From a bacterium (GTDB lineage Bacteria; Thermosulfidibacterota; Thermosulfidibacteria; Thermosulfidibacterales; Thermosulfidibacteraceae): a stretch of 11,850 nt of DNA. Position 1 is the first letter of the stretch, and each line of letters starts with the position of its first letter. The notes below the pieces were generated by a model. That model was given only the letters and a program-made list of their open reading frames with translations, did not search any database and had not been told where the DNA came from. The DNA lies in NCBI GenBank assembly GCA_027022065.1, contig JALVZS010000005.1, forward strand, positions 1-11,850, written 5' to 3'. The translations under genes were made by a program, and so were the position numbers. Of the stretch, positions 1-6,522 are shown piece after piece.

Positions 1-13
1 GCAGCAATTATAG

Positions 14-241
14 TCATTTTGTATAGGATTCAAGCTCCTCAAGCTGTTTTATGTAGGCTTTCCACTCCATATAGTCGTCCCATTGTTCAAAATGCTCTTT
101 GCTTAAAACTTCTTTTTCAAATTCTTGAAAATCTTTGTTATACTTCTTTCTAAACGAATTTATCTTTTGCTCTATAATGTGCTTTTCATAGAGCAGAGCT
201 ATTTCTTCTAGTTCTTTGGCTAGGTTTTTTATACCTACCAT
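14..241 (-). CDS. Small conserved-looking hypothetical protein, antitoxin-like in shape (75 aa)
   Basis: The 75-residue product is highly charged and predicted almost wholly helical, with no membrane segment or signal peptide. Its visible core is an acidic and aromatic stretch near residues 38-65 (DFQEFEKEV, then [13 protein letters not shown]). The ATG at 241-239 is preceded by a good ribosome binding site (AAAGGAG, about 7 bases upstream), so I believe the gene is real. From memory, small helical proteins with a similar F-x-x-W-D-D-Y-x-E-W pattern occur in thermophiles as the antitoxin-like half of two-gene loci, but I cannot confirm the family here. A partner would lie downstream on the reverse strand, beyond the left edge of the window. 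The gene is divergent from the DedA gene, with a 57 bp gap holding a tandem 8 bp repeat. Function unknown. Confidence 0.62.
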   Translation of the reverse strand: MVGIKNLAKELEEIALLYEKHIIEQKINSFRKKYNKDFQEFEKEVLSKEHFEQWDDYMEWKAYIKQLEELESYTK

Positions 242-252
242 AAGCTTTCTCC

Positions 253-268
253 TTTACATTTTTACATT
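253..268. repeat. Tandem 8 bp direct repeat in the divergent intergenic region
   Basis: Two perfect adjacent copies of TTTACATT occupy 253-260 and 261-268. On the reverse strand they read AATGTAAA twice, ending just before the AGGAG ribosome binding site of the small gene. On the forward strand the second copy contains TTTACA, one base off a -35 consensus, for the DedA gene. It may be an operator, part of a promoter, or chance in an AT-rich spacer. Confidence 0.45.
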
Positions 269-279
269 CCTTTCCTAAG

Positions 280-285
280 ACTATA
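280..285 (-). promoter_or_regulatory. Possible -10 element for the small reverse-strand gene
   Basis: The reverse strand reads TATAGT here, five of six matches to the sigma-70 -10 consensus, about 39 bases before the start codon. No convincing -35 hexamer lies at 16-18 bp spacing, so the call is weak. Transcription starting near 273 would place the tandem AATGTAAA repeat in the 5' leader. Confidence 0.25.
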
Positions 286-298
286 TCCAAAAGTTGCC

Positions 299-913
299 AT
301 GAAGGGAATAGCTCTGTGGATTGTGTCTAAGGTGGGGAGTTTGGGCTATGCGGGGATATTTTTTCTCATGTTCCTAGAGTCCTCCTTTTTCCCCTTCCCC
401 AGCGAAGTGGTGATGCCCCCGGCGGGTTATCTTGCGGCCAAGGGTAAAATGAACCTTTGGCTGGCCATCTTTGCAGGCTCTGCAGGAAGCCTCGCTGGTG
501 CCCTGTTTAACTACTATCTAGCCATGCTTTTGGGAAGGCCCTTTCTTGAAAGGTACGGGAGGTACCTGCTTGTGGATAGAAAGAAGCTTGCCTGGCTAGA
601 TGGTTTCTTTGAGAGGCACGGGGCCATAAGCACCTTTGTGGGAAGGCTCCTTCCAGGGATAAGGCAGTATATCTCCCTGCCAGCGGGCCTTTCTAGAATG
701 AACGTGCTTGTCTTTTCCATATTCACCTTTGCGGGGGCAGGCATCTGGGTTAGCACCCTTGCCCTTATAGGCTACTTTGTAGGTAAAAACGAGGTCCTTT
801 TAAAAAGGTATATTCATCTTGCGACCCTTGGTGCCCTTGTCTTTTCTGCTCTTTTAATAGCTCTTTACATTAAGCTTAAGAAGAATCTTTTGGATGCTGG
901 AGCCAAGGCGTGA
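299..913 (+). CDS. DedA family (SNARE-associated/VTT domain) inner-membrane protein
   Basis: This 204-residue polytopic membrane protein has the usual length and motifs of the DedA family. Visible are the acidic residue in the first membrane segment ([14 protein letters not shown], residues 25-38), the glycine-rich [18 protein letters not shown] (63-80), and the hallmark F-x-GR-x-x-PG-x-R with the following AG-x-x-x-M (residues 113-134). A hydrophobic C-terminal helix (about 172-190) ends in a basic tail. Some DedA proteins are established transporters or flippases of undecaprenyl phosphate or of phospholipids, and others affect membrane potential and envelope integrity; which role applies here is inferred. 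The ATG at 299 fits the family N-terminus, but no Shine-Dalgarno sequence is visible, so the message may be leaderless. Its stop shares bases with the start of the downstream glycosyltransferase (GTGA), which implies translational coupling. Confidence 0.93.
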   Translation: MKGIALWIVSKVGSLGYAGIFFLMFLESSFFPFPSEVVMPPAGYLAAKGKMNLWLAIFAGSAGSLAGALFNYYLAMLLGRPFLERYGRYLLVDRKKLAWLDGFFERHGAISTFVGRLLPGIRQYISLPAGLSRMNVLVFSIFTFAGAGIWVSTLALIGYFVGKNEVLLKRYIHLATLGALVFSALLIALYIKLKKNLLDAGAKA

Positions 914-1713
914 TTTCTGCATCTGTGGTTCTTTACCATGGCGATGAGGCCTTTGAGGAACTTCTAAAAAGAGGGGTATTTTCCCGCATCGTTTCGGTTG
1001 TTTATGTGGTGGACAATACCTGCGGGAGGTTTTCGCATCTTGCCCGTTATAAAGAAGTCTTTTACATAAACCCTGGTCGGAATATAGGCTTTGGTAGGGG
1101 CCACAACATAGCCCTGACCAACTCCCTCAAAAAGGGGAAAAGGTACCACCTTCTGCTAAATCCCGATGTCTCTTTTGAGCCTGAGGTCTTGGAAGCCCTG
1201 ATAGACTTTATGGAGGAGAATCCCGATGTGGGCCTTGTGACCCCAAAGGTTTGCTATCCTGATGGATCTCTCCAGTATCACTGCAGGCTGCTTCCCACTC
1301 CTTGGCATCTTTTTGCGAGGAGATTCTTGGGAAAGGACAGGAATGACGAAGTATATGAGCTTCGCTTCACGGGGTATTCCAATGTGATGGATGTTCCCTT
1401 TGTTTTGGCGTGCTTTTGGCTTTTGAGAATCGATGTTTTGAAGAGCGTGGGGCTGTTTGATGAAAGATTTTTCCTTTACATGGAGGATGTGGATCTTTGC
1501 AGGAGGATTTACAGACAGGCCCGGTTGGTTTTCTACCCTCATGTGAAGGCTATTCATGAGCACAGAAGGGGCTCTTACAAGAGCAGAAGGCTCCTTTTCC
1601 ATCACATTGCCTCTGCTGTTAAGTACTTCAACAAGTGGGGGTGGCACAGGGACAAGGAGAGGGATAGAATAAACAGAGAGGTTTTGACTAAATTGGGATT
1701 TTTCAGTCTTTGA
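910..1713 (+). CDS. Family 2 glycosyltransferase, rhamnosyltransferase-like
   Basis: The 267-residue protein is a GT-A fold, GT2-family glycosyltransferase resembling WbbL/RfbF-type rhamnosyltransferases, which add a sugar from a nucleotide donor to a lipid-linked glycan on the cytoplasmic face of the membrane. Evidence in order: the N-terminal nucleotide-binding strand and VVDNT (33-37), [16 protein letters not shown] (54-69) typical of this subgroup, the metal-binding region LLLNPDV (81-87, replacing a strict DxD), the late MEDVDLCRR (191-199) with the likely catalytic acidic pair, and HEHRRGSY (216-223). No membrane segments are evident. The start is GTG at 910, overlapping the DedA stop, with GGAG about 9 bases upstream. 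The 3' end overlaps the convergent thiDN gene by 11 bp. The exact donor and acceptor cannot be told from sequence. No other glycan genes are in view. Confidence 0.9.
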   Translation: MISASVVLYHGDEAFEELLKRGVFSRIVSVVYVVDNTCGRFSHLARYKEVFYINPGRNIGFGRGHNIALTNSLKKGKRYHLLLNPDVSFEPEVLEALIDFMEENPDVGLVTPKVCYPDGSLQYHCRLLPTPWHLFARRFLGKDRNDEVYELRFTGYSNVMDVPFVLACFWLLRIDVLKSVGLFDERFFLYMEDVDLCRRIYRQARLVFYPHVKAIHEHRRGSYKSRRLLFHHIASAVKYFNKWGWHRDKERDRINREVLTKLGFFSL

Positions 1714-3031
1714 ACAAAAGCCTCGCTATCTTTTCTACCTTTTCCACAACATCTAAAGCGCTTCTTCCCAGCACCCTTATCATGGGCTCTTTTCCCACAT
1801 CCCCTTCATCGTAAATGATGTCTGGCACTTTCCCCGCCCTCTTTATGGCAACCTCTGTTCCCCAATCCAGGGTTTTCCCTTCCTTTTTCTTTCTATCTAA
1901 AGGCTCTTCTTTTCTGCTGAACTGGGATATGCAGAAGATCCCGCTTTTTTTGAGCTTTTCAATCCACTCCTTTTTATACTTTATGTTCATGCAGGCCCTT
2001 GCACTTTGGTCAAACTTCATGGCGGTAAGTATTATTCTTGCAACATGGCTTGATGCCCCAAATTCCGGACAGGATAGGGTTGCTACGGTATCCTTGAACC
2101 TCACTATCCTTCCTGGGAAAGCGGCCACATCCTCTATACTTTTTGCACCAGGTATTGCCTCTCCTAGGTTTGATTGCACTTCAGGGATGAGCAGATGCAC
2201 CTTTTTAATGTCCTTAAGTCTATCTAGAGCTCTCTTTAGCCTTTCCAAAACCCTAAACCTTTCCGCATCCACATTTGTCGCCTCAGGCCTTACAGGAACC
2301 AGCCCCCTTCCTACTTTCTCTGCACATTTTAATGCCTCTTCCATGAAGCGCACTGTTTCAAGGTAGGCTTCCTTTAGGTTTCCCAGAGTTATGAGAAAGT
2401 ACAAAAGGGCACTTGAAAAAGCACATCCTGTTCCGTGGGTTCCACCATCAATTGGGATCCTTTCGTGTTCAAAGGGGGTAATATCTTTTTCCACGCACAG
2501 GTAATCCACGCATCTTTCTTCATCCTCATCTCCACCTGTAACAACAACCGCTGCTTTTACCCCTTTTTTTCTGAGTACTTCTACTGCCTTTTGGATATCC
2601 TCCTCGCCTGTGATTGCCAGAAGCTCCCTTCTGTTTGGCGTGATTACATCTGCCCGCTTTAGAAGAGGAAGAAGCTCCTCCATTTCTCCCTCGGTGAGAG
2701 TGCAGCCCGTTGTGGATTTAAGAACAGGATCGTAAACCACAACAGAGCCTTCTGGTATCAGGGACGCCACTGTGGAGGCAAGGGAGGCTTTGCCGAGCAT
2801 TCCTACCTTTACGCCCTGGGGCCTTATGTCCTCAATAACCCTCTCTATCTGCTTTTTTAGTAGCTCTTCCGGAACCTCAAACACATCAAAAACGCCGGTT
2901 GTGTTCTGCACGGTGAGGGCTGTGGGCACGGCCATGCCATAGGCTCCCAAACACGAAAAGATCTTAAGATCCATCTGGATTCCTGCGCCGCCTGAGGGAT
3001 CGGATCCCGCTATGCTCAATAGCTTAACCAT
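1703..3031 (-). CDS. thiDN: Bifunctional HMP/HMP-P kinase (ThiD) fused to ThiN-type thiamine-phosphate synthase
   Basis: This cytoplasmic fusion covers two steps of thiamine synthesis. The ThiD part phosphorylates 4-amino-5-hydroxymethyl-2-methylpyrimidine twice. The ThiN part joins the pyrimidine diphosphate to thiazole phosphate, replacing ThiE. Numbered from the ATG at 3031, the ribokinase-fold half has GSDPSGGAGIQMDLK (9-23), DPVLKSTTG (101-109), TPNRREL and the anion-hole motif with catalytic cysteine GTHGTGC (197-203). After a linker near 255-270 the ThiN half shows IPEVQSNLGEAIPGAKS, FGASSHVAR, RACMNIKY and DWGTEVAIKRAGKVPDI. The ATG at 3031 matches the usual ThiD N-terminus (MVKLLSIAGSD). 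A TTG at 3067 in the same frame would add 12 residues. Neither start has a well-placed ribosome binding site. No TPP riboswitch fits the short leader. It is divergent from the DCCP gene and convergent with the glycosyltransferase. Confidence 0.94.
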   Translation of the reverse strand: MVKLLSIAGSDPSGGAGIQMDLKIFSCLGAYGMAVPTALTVQNTTGVFDVFEVPEELLKKQIERVIEDIRPQGVKVGMLGKASLASTVASLIPEGSVVVYDPVLKSTTGCTLTEGEMEELLPLLKRADVITPNRRELLAITGEEDIQKAVEVLRKKGVKAAVVVTGGDEDEERCVDYLCVEKDITPFEHERIPIDGGTHGTGCAFSSALLYFLITLGNLKEAYLETVRFMEEALKCAEKVGRGLVPVRPEATNVDAERFRVLERLKRALDRLKDIKKVHLLIPEVQSNLGEAIPGAKSIEDVAAFPGRIVRFKDTVATLSCPEFGASSHVARIILTAMKFDQSARACMNIKYKKEWIEKLKKSGIFCISQFSRKEEPLDRKKKEGKTLDWGTEVAIKRAGKVPDIIYDEGDVGKEPMIRVLGRSALDVVEKVEKIARLLFKD

Positions 3032-3082
3032 CGTGGGAGCTATACTACTTATTTCTTTATCCTTCAATCCCCAAGCTCGCTT

Positions 3083-3088
3083 ATTATA
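3083..3088 (-). promoter_or_regulatory. Possible -10 element for thiDN
   Basis: The reverse strand reads a perfect TATAAT at 3088-3083, about 52 bases before the preferred ATG at 3031 and about 16 before the alternative TTG at 3067. No good -35 hexamer is seen at 16-18 bp, only AT-rich sequence. If used, it would place the transcript start near 3076, leaving the TTG nearly leaderless and the ATG with a leader of about 45 bases. Confidence 0.35.
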
Positions 3089-3108
3089 GATTCTTCAAAT
3101 TTGATTTA

Positions 3109-3138
3109 TTGGCATTTTCTTGGTTTTGATCCTAGAAA
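3109..3138 (+). promoter_or_regulatory. Possible sigma-70-type promoter for the DCCP-activator operon
   Basis: TTGGCA at 3109-3114 is one base from the -35 consensus. An 18 bp spacer later, TAGAAA at 3133-3138 matches four of six bases of a -10. It lies in the 125 bp spacer between the divergent thiDN (ATG start) and DCCP genes and is the best forward candidate there. The -10 is poor, so the call is tentative. Confidence 0.28.
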
Positions 3139-3156
3139 AAATAAAAGGGGACGGAG

Positions 3157-4431
3157 ATGGGATACGAGGGGCTTTACAGGGAGCTTGATATGGATGTTGA
3201 GAGGCATCAGGAGCTTATGGATCTGCTTTTTGATGTTTATAAAGAGCTCTTCCTCTCCAGGAAAAACAGGCCTCAAGGCATGGCCTACTTTGACGGTCTC
3301 ATGGCGGAGATCCATGGAAAGAGGATAGAGGAGCTTATGGAAATTAAGAAGCAGGGGAAGCCCCTTGTGGGAACCTTTTGCATATTCGTTCCAGAGGAGA
3401 TTGTGGTGGGGGCAGGGGGTGCCTGCTATGGGCTTTGTGGGGGAGCCCAGTTCTCTATACCCGATGCGGAGACGCACCTTCCCAGAAATATCTGCCCTCT
3501 CATAAAGTCTGCCTATGGGTTTAAGCTTCAGAGGACCTGTCCTTATACCCAGATCTCCGATGTCATATACGGAGAAACCACCTGTGAGGCTAAGAAGAAG
3601 ACGTGGGAGCTTTTGGGTAAGCTCCACAGGGTCTATGTGATGCATATCCCCCATAAAAAGGGGGATGTGGAGAAGGATCTTTGGAGGAGGGAGATAGAGG
3701 GCTTCATGAGGCAGGTGGAGGAACTTAGGGGAAGCCCCATCACCTATGAAGAGCTTAAAAAGGGGATAGAGGTGGTAAATGCCAAAAGGAGGGCAATGAG
3801 GAGGCTTTACAGCTTGAGAAGCGCTAATGATACTGTTCCCATAACCGGACTGGATGCCCTTTTGGTGAATCAGATAGCATTTTACGATGATCCAGAAAGA
3901 TACGCTGCCAAGGTTAATGAGCTTTGCGACGAGCTGGAAGAGAGGATAAATCAGGGCATCTCTGTCTTTCCAAAGGATGCTCCCAGGCTTCTTGTGGCAG
4001 GAACTCCTATGGCTCCTCCCAACTGGAAGCTCCACAGCGTCGCGGAGGAGGCTCAGGCTGCGGTAGTGGCCGAGGAGGCCTGCATAGGTGTTCGCTACTT
4101 TAGGGATGATGTGGATACCGAGGGGTGCGAAACGGTTGGGGATCTCTTAGAAGCTCTCCTTGAAAGATACATGAAAATAGACTGTGCCTGCTTTACTCCC
4201 AACGATGAAAGGGTACAGCACATCTTGGATATGTGCAGAGAGAAGCGGGTAGATGGGGTCATATACTACACCCTTTCCTTCTGCCACACCTACAATGTTG
4301 AGTCAAAAAAGGTGATGGATGCGCTAAAGGCTGAGGGGATTCCTGTTTTGAGGATAGAGACAGACTACTCCATGGAGGATGTGGAACAGATAAGAACAAG
4401 GGTGGAGGCCTTTGTGGAGAGCTTGAGATGA
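3157..4431 (+). CDS. Double-cubane-cluster-type anaerobic reductase (2-hydroxyacyl-CoA dehydratase subunit D / HgdB-like)
   Basis: The 424-residue protein belongs to the HgdB/BcrC/FldC fold family: iron-sulfur enzymes that receive very low potential electrons from an ATP-driven partner. Its single-subunit form next to one activator matches the DCCP proteins, whose characterised member from Carboxydothermus carries an [8Fe-9S] double-cubane cluster and reduces small molecules such as acetylene in vitro; the natural substrate is unknown. It has 13 cysteines. Likely cluster ligands lie in the N-terminal half: C75, C90 and C94 (GACYGLCGG), C113, C128 and C143. The second half has C309, C324, C343, C345, C360 and C376, the last in the family motif [12 protein letters not shown]. 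No CoA-family assignment is possible. GGGG sits 6 bases before the ATG. A second ATG at 3190 has a better AGGGAG, but the longer N-terminus fits remembered relatives. It overlaps the activator gene by ATGA. Confidence 0.88.
   Translation: MGYEGLYRELDMDVERHQELMDLLFDVYKELFLSRKNRPQGMAYFDGLMAEIHGKRIEELMEIKKQGKPLVGTFCIFVPEEIVVGAGGACYGLCGGAQFSIPDAETHLPRNICPLIKSAYGFKLQRTCPYTQISDVIYGETTCEAKKKTWELLGKLHRVYVMHIPHKKGDVEKDLWRREIEGFMRQVEELRGSPITYEELKKGIEVVNAKRRAMRRLYSLRSANDTVPITGLDALLVNQIAFYDDPERYAAKVNELCDELEERINQGISVFPKDAPRLLVAGTPMAPPNWKLHSVAEEAQAAVVAEEACIGVRYFRDDVDTEGCETVGDLLEALLERYMKIDCACFTPNDERVQHILDMCREKRVDGVIYYTLSFCHTYNVESKKVMDALKAEGIPVLRIETDYSMEDVEQIRTRVEAFVESLR
3643..3669 (+). repeat. Inverted repeat/hairpin inside the DCCP gene
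   Basis: CATATCCCCC at 3643-3652 pairs with GGGGGATGTG at 3660-3669 (one G-U pair) around a seven-base A-rich loop. It encodes the segment around HIPHKKGDV. No T-run follows, so it is not an intrinsic terminator. It may be chance within coding sequence. Confidence 0.5.
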
Positions 4432-5183
4432 GTCTATTTTTGGGAATAGATGCGGGATCAAGCTACATAAAGGTGGTTTGGCTTTCTGGAAACGGTGACA
4501 TAGCTAAGATGGAGCTTTTTCCCACAACGGCAGGCTATGAGGATGCTGTATCAAGGATGCTAGAGGGTGTAAGTAGCTCTGTGGTTACGGGTTACTGCAG
4601 GAGGCGCATATCCAGGCTCTTTGGAATAAAGAGTATAAGTGAGATAAAGGCGCACGCTTTGGGAGCTTACAGGCTCTGTCCCGATGCCAGATTTGTGATA
4701 GATGTGGGAGGGCAGGACAGCAAGGTGATAAGGCTTAACGGGGATGGGGCTTTTTCTGACTTCGTTATGAACGATAGGTGCGCTGCTGGAACGGGCAGGT
4801 TTCTTGAGGTGGTTTCTCAAAGGCTTGGGGTTTCGGTGGACAGGCTTTCGGAGCTTGCCGAAAGGTGCAGGAAGCCTGCCACTATCTCTTCCATGTGTGT
4901 GGTTTTTGCAGAATCCGAGATAGTTTCCCTTTTGGCCCAAGGGGAGCCTGTGGAGTCTATAGCCTATGCGGTTATAGATGCTGTGGCAACGAGGATTGCC
5001 TCCATGGCCAAAGGGTTTGGAGTGGAAAGCAAGGTGGTATTTACGGGTGGAGGGGCCCTTTGTAGTTTCTTGGTCAAAAGAGTGTCAGAAAAGCTTGGCT
5101 TGCCCATCAAGGTGCCACCACATCCTCAGTTTGCAGGGGCCATAGGGGCTGCACTGGAGGCCTCTTTAGTTTTATCCAGCTAG
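4428..5183 (+). CDS. ASKHA-family ATPase activator of the double-cubane reductase (2-hydroxyacyl-CoA dehydratase activase, HgdC/BadF type)
   Basis: The 251-residue protein is the usual length of archerases such as HgdC and DCCR. These are homodimers holding one bridging [4Fe-4S] cluster, which use ATP hydrolysis to push an electron onto the partner enzyme. The sequence shows the phosphate-1 loop [12 protein letters not shown] (6-17), [10 protein letters not shown] (92-101), [12 protein letters not shown] (116-127) with C118, [11 protein letters not shown] (155-165) with C157, the adenosine motif TGGGAL (206-211) and a final AGAIGAAL (236-243). C118 and C157 are the two expected cluster ligands per subunit, and both are present, so it should be competent. 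The start overlaps the upstream stop as ATGA, giving tight coupling and balanced synthesis with the reductase. A ferredoxin or similar donor must be encoded elsewhere. Confidence 0.93.
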   Translation: MSLFLGIDAGSSYIKVVWLSGNGDIAKMELFPTTAGYEDAVSRMLEGVSSSVVTGYCRRRISRLFGIKSISEIKAHALGAYRLCPDARFVIDVGGQDSKVIRLNGDGAFSDFVMNDRCAAGTGRFLEVVSQRLGVSVDRLSELAERCRKPATISSMCVVFAESEIVSLLAQGEPVESIAYAVIDAVATRIASMAKGFGVESKVVFTGGGALCSFLVKRVSEKLGLPIKVPPHPQFAGAIGAALEASLVLSS

Positions 5184-5190
5184 CATCTAA

Positions 5191-5219
5191 TTGCGAAGCC
5201 TTTTAAAAAGTAGTAAAAG
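5191..5219 (+). promoter_or_regulatory. Possible promoter before the Liv importer genes
   Basis: TTGCGA at 5191-5196 and TAAAAG at 5214-5219 are separated by 17 bp, each matching four of six consensus bases. They lie in the only sizeable gap (72 bp) between the activase gene and the binding-protein gene. The -10 overlaps the left arm of an inverted repeat, as an operator would. Tentative. Confidence 0.3.
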
Positions 5220-5237
5220 CTAAAGTGGATTTTACTA
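5211..5237. repeat. Perfect 8 bp inverted repeat upstream of the binding-protein gene
   Basis: TAGTAAAA at 5211-5218 and TTTTACTA at 5230-5237 are perfect inverted copies around an 11-base spacer, extendable by one G-U and one A-U pair if folded as RNA. It ends five bases before the GAGGAGGTG ribosome binding site. The stem is too AU-rich and lacks a T-tract, so it is not a terminator. A repressor or activator binding site, or a weak leader hairpin, are the alternatives. Confidence 0.5.
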
Positions 5238-5242
5238 TTCTG

Positions 5243-5250
5243 AGGAGGTG
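5243..5250 (+). promoter_or_regulatory. Consensus ribosome binding site of the binding-protein gene
   Basis: AGGAGGTG is a full match to the 16S anti-Shine-Dalgarno sequence, five bases before the ATG at 5256. It is the strongest such site in the window apart from the AGGAGG sites before the small gene and proS, as expected for an abundantly made periplasmic protein. Confidence 0.8.
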
Positions 5251-5255
5251 TAGGG

Positions 5256-6506
5256 ATGAAGAGGTTGGTGGCGTTTTTGGTGGGTGTTAGCTTTTTAATG
5301 CTGGGTTTAACTACCTCCTTTGCTAAGGATAAGATCGTTATTGGCTTTACCATGTCCCAAACCGGTAAGCTCAACGCTGAGTCTGCTGAGCAGTACCGTG
5401 GGCTGCTTCTCTGGCAGAAATGGGTAAACTCCCAGGGCGGTATTTATGTGAAGGCCCTCAAGAAGAAGCTTCCTGTGAAGTTCGTTTACTACGACGATGA
5501 GAGTAGCAAGGATAGGGTGCAGCAGCTTTATGTGAGGCTTATAAGCAAGGATAAGGCGGACTTCCTCATTAGCCCTTACAGCTCTGGTCTTACTGCGTCT
5601 GCTGCGGTTATAGCCGAGCAGTACGGGAAGATCATGATGGCCACAGGCGCCGCATCCGACAGCATATTCAACAAGGGCTACATGCATGTCTTCCAGATCT
5701 ATACCCCTGCAAGCCGCTACCTTACCGGTGCTTTGGATCTCCTCAAGGCCGTGGATCCCAAGGCCAAGAAGGTGGCCATCGTTTACGAGCAGAGCAACTT
5801 TGCCAAGGCAGTTGCCACGGCTGCCAAAAAGTATGCGGAAAAACATGGGTTTAAGGTGGTGCTCTTTGAATCCTATGCCAAGGGAACCACGGATTTCACC
5901 TCTTTCCTCAACAAGATAGCCGCTAAGAGGCCCGATGCTATCATAGGAGGAGGGCACTTTGCCGATGGAGAGACCTTTGCCAGGCAGATATTTGAGCAGA
6001 GGATAAAGGTTAAGCTGGTATCACTCTTGGTGGCTCCTGCTGTGCCCAAGTTTGCTGAAATAGGGAAGGCTGCCCTTTATGTGACCGCTCCTTCCCAGTG
6101 GGAGCCCAAGGCCAAGTACACCGAGGCCTCCGCCAAAAAGCTGGGCATATCCTGGTATGGACCCACCGCTTCTTGGTTTGTGAAGACCTATGAAAAAGAG
6201 TATAAAGAAGCTCCTGGGTATCACGCTGCTGGCGGCTTCATAGCGGGTCTTGTGCTTCAGAAGGCCATAGAGGATGCTGGCTGCCTGGATGCTGAAAAGG
6301 TGAGGAAGGCCCTTGAGAAGATGGACATAATGACCTTCTACGGCAGGATAAAGTTTGAGACTGGTAAGTACTACGGCAGGCAGATAGGGCATGACATGGT
6401 TTATCTCCAGTGGCAGGAGAAGGGCGGTAAGCTTGTGAAGGAGGTGGTCTGGCCTGAGCATGCCGCCTCTGCAAGGCTGGTTTACCCCTACTACAAGAAG
6501 TACTGA
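5256..6506 (+). CDS. Branched-chain-amino-acid-type ABC importer, periplasmic substrate-binding protein (LivK-like)
   Basis: This 416-residue protein is a type I periplasmic binding protein (Peripla_BP_6, HAAT family) that captures a ligand and hands it to the LivHM permease. It opens with a clear Sec signal peptide: basic MKR, hydrophobic core to about residue 19, and likely cleavage after SFA (23). There is no lipobox cysteine, so the mature protein is soluble, which suggests an outer membrane. Mature motifs include IVIGFTMSQTGKLNAES (27-43), LISPYSSGLTASAA (104-117) and ATGAASDSIF (129-138), the last two being strands that usually contact the ligand's amino-acid-like head group. GGGHFADGETFARQ (231-244) and the late GGFIAGLVLQKAIEDAG (326-342) also fit. 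The substrate is not readable: this family takes Leu/Ile/Val, other amino acids, amides, urea, and aromatic or aliphatic acids. It is followed 16 bp later by livH. Confidence 0.92.
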   Translation: MKRLVAFLVGVSFLMLGLTTSFAKDKIVIGFTMSQTGKLNAESAEQYRGLLLWQKWVNSQGGIYVKALKKKLPVKFVYYDDESSKDRVQQLYVRLISKDKADFLISPYSSGLTASAAVIAEQYGKIMMATGAASDSIFNKGYMHVFQIYTPASRYLTGALDLLKAVDPKAKKVAIVYEQSNFAKAVATAAKKYAEKHGFKVVLFESYAKGTTDFTSFLNKIAAKRPDAIIGGGHFADGETFARQIFEQRIKVKLVSLLVAPAVPKFAEIGKAALYVTAPSQWEPKAKYTEASAKKLGISWYGPTASWFVKTYEKEYKEAPGYHAAGGFIAGLVLQKAIEDAGCLDAEKVRKALEKMDIMTFYGRIKFETGKYYGRQIGHDMVYLQWQEKGGKLVKEVVWPEHAASARLVYPYYKKY

Positions 6507-6522
6507 TTGAGAGGGGAGCAAC

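Noticed and set aside
1156-1647. 163-residue reverse open frame opposite the glycosyltransferase
   Set aside because: No motif, no ribosome binding site, fully covered by the GT2 gene.
1815-2366. 183-residue forward open frame opposite the ThiN half
   Set aside because: Hydrophobic and serine-rich low-complexity product typical of an antisense frame; the reverse strand encodes clear ThiD-ThiN motifs.
3032-3156. TPP riboswitch before thiDN
   Set aside because: The leader is too short between the possible -10 and the start codon, and the conserved CUGAGA-type core was not found on the reverse strand.
3106-4035. 309-residue reverse-strand open frame opposite the DCCP gene
   Set aside because: It has no recognisable motif or convincing start signal, lies wholly opposite a gene with clear family motifs, and its composition is what an antisense reading of an AGG/CTT-rich gene gives.
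3190-4431. Alternative DCCP start at ATG 3190 with AGGGAG six bases upstream
   Set aside because: The ribosome binding site is good, but the preceding 11 residues fit the family N-terminus as I remember it, so 3157 was kept; this remains open.
5197-5221. Possible intrinsic terminator after the activase gene
   Set aside because: The stem AGCCTTTTA/TAAAAGCT is imperfect and AU-rich, and no T-run follows, so it would not terminate transcription.
5307-5957. 216-residue reverse-strand open frame opposite the binding-protein gene
   Set aside because: Shadow of a high-confidence gene with signal peptide and strong ribosome binding site; no independent support.
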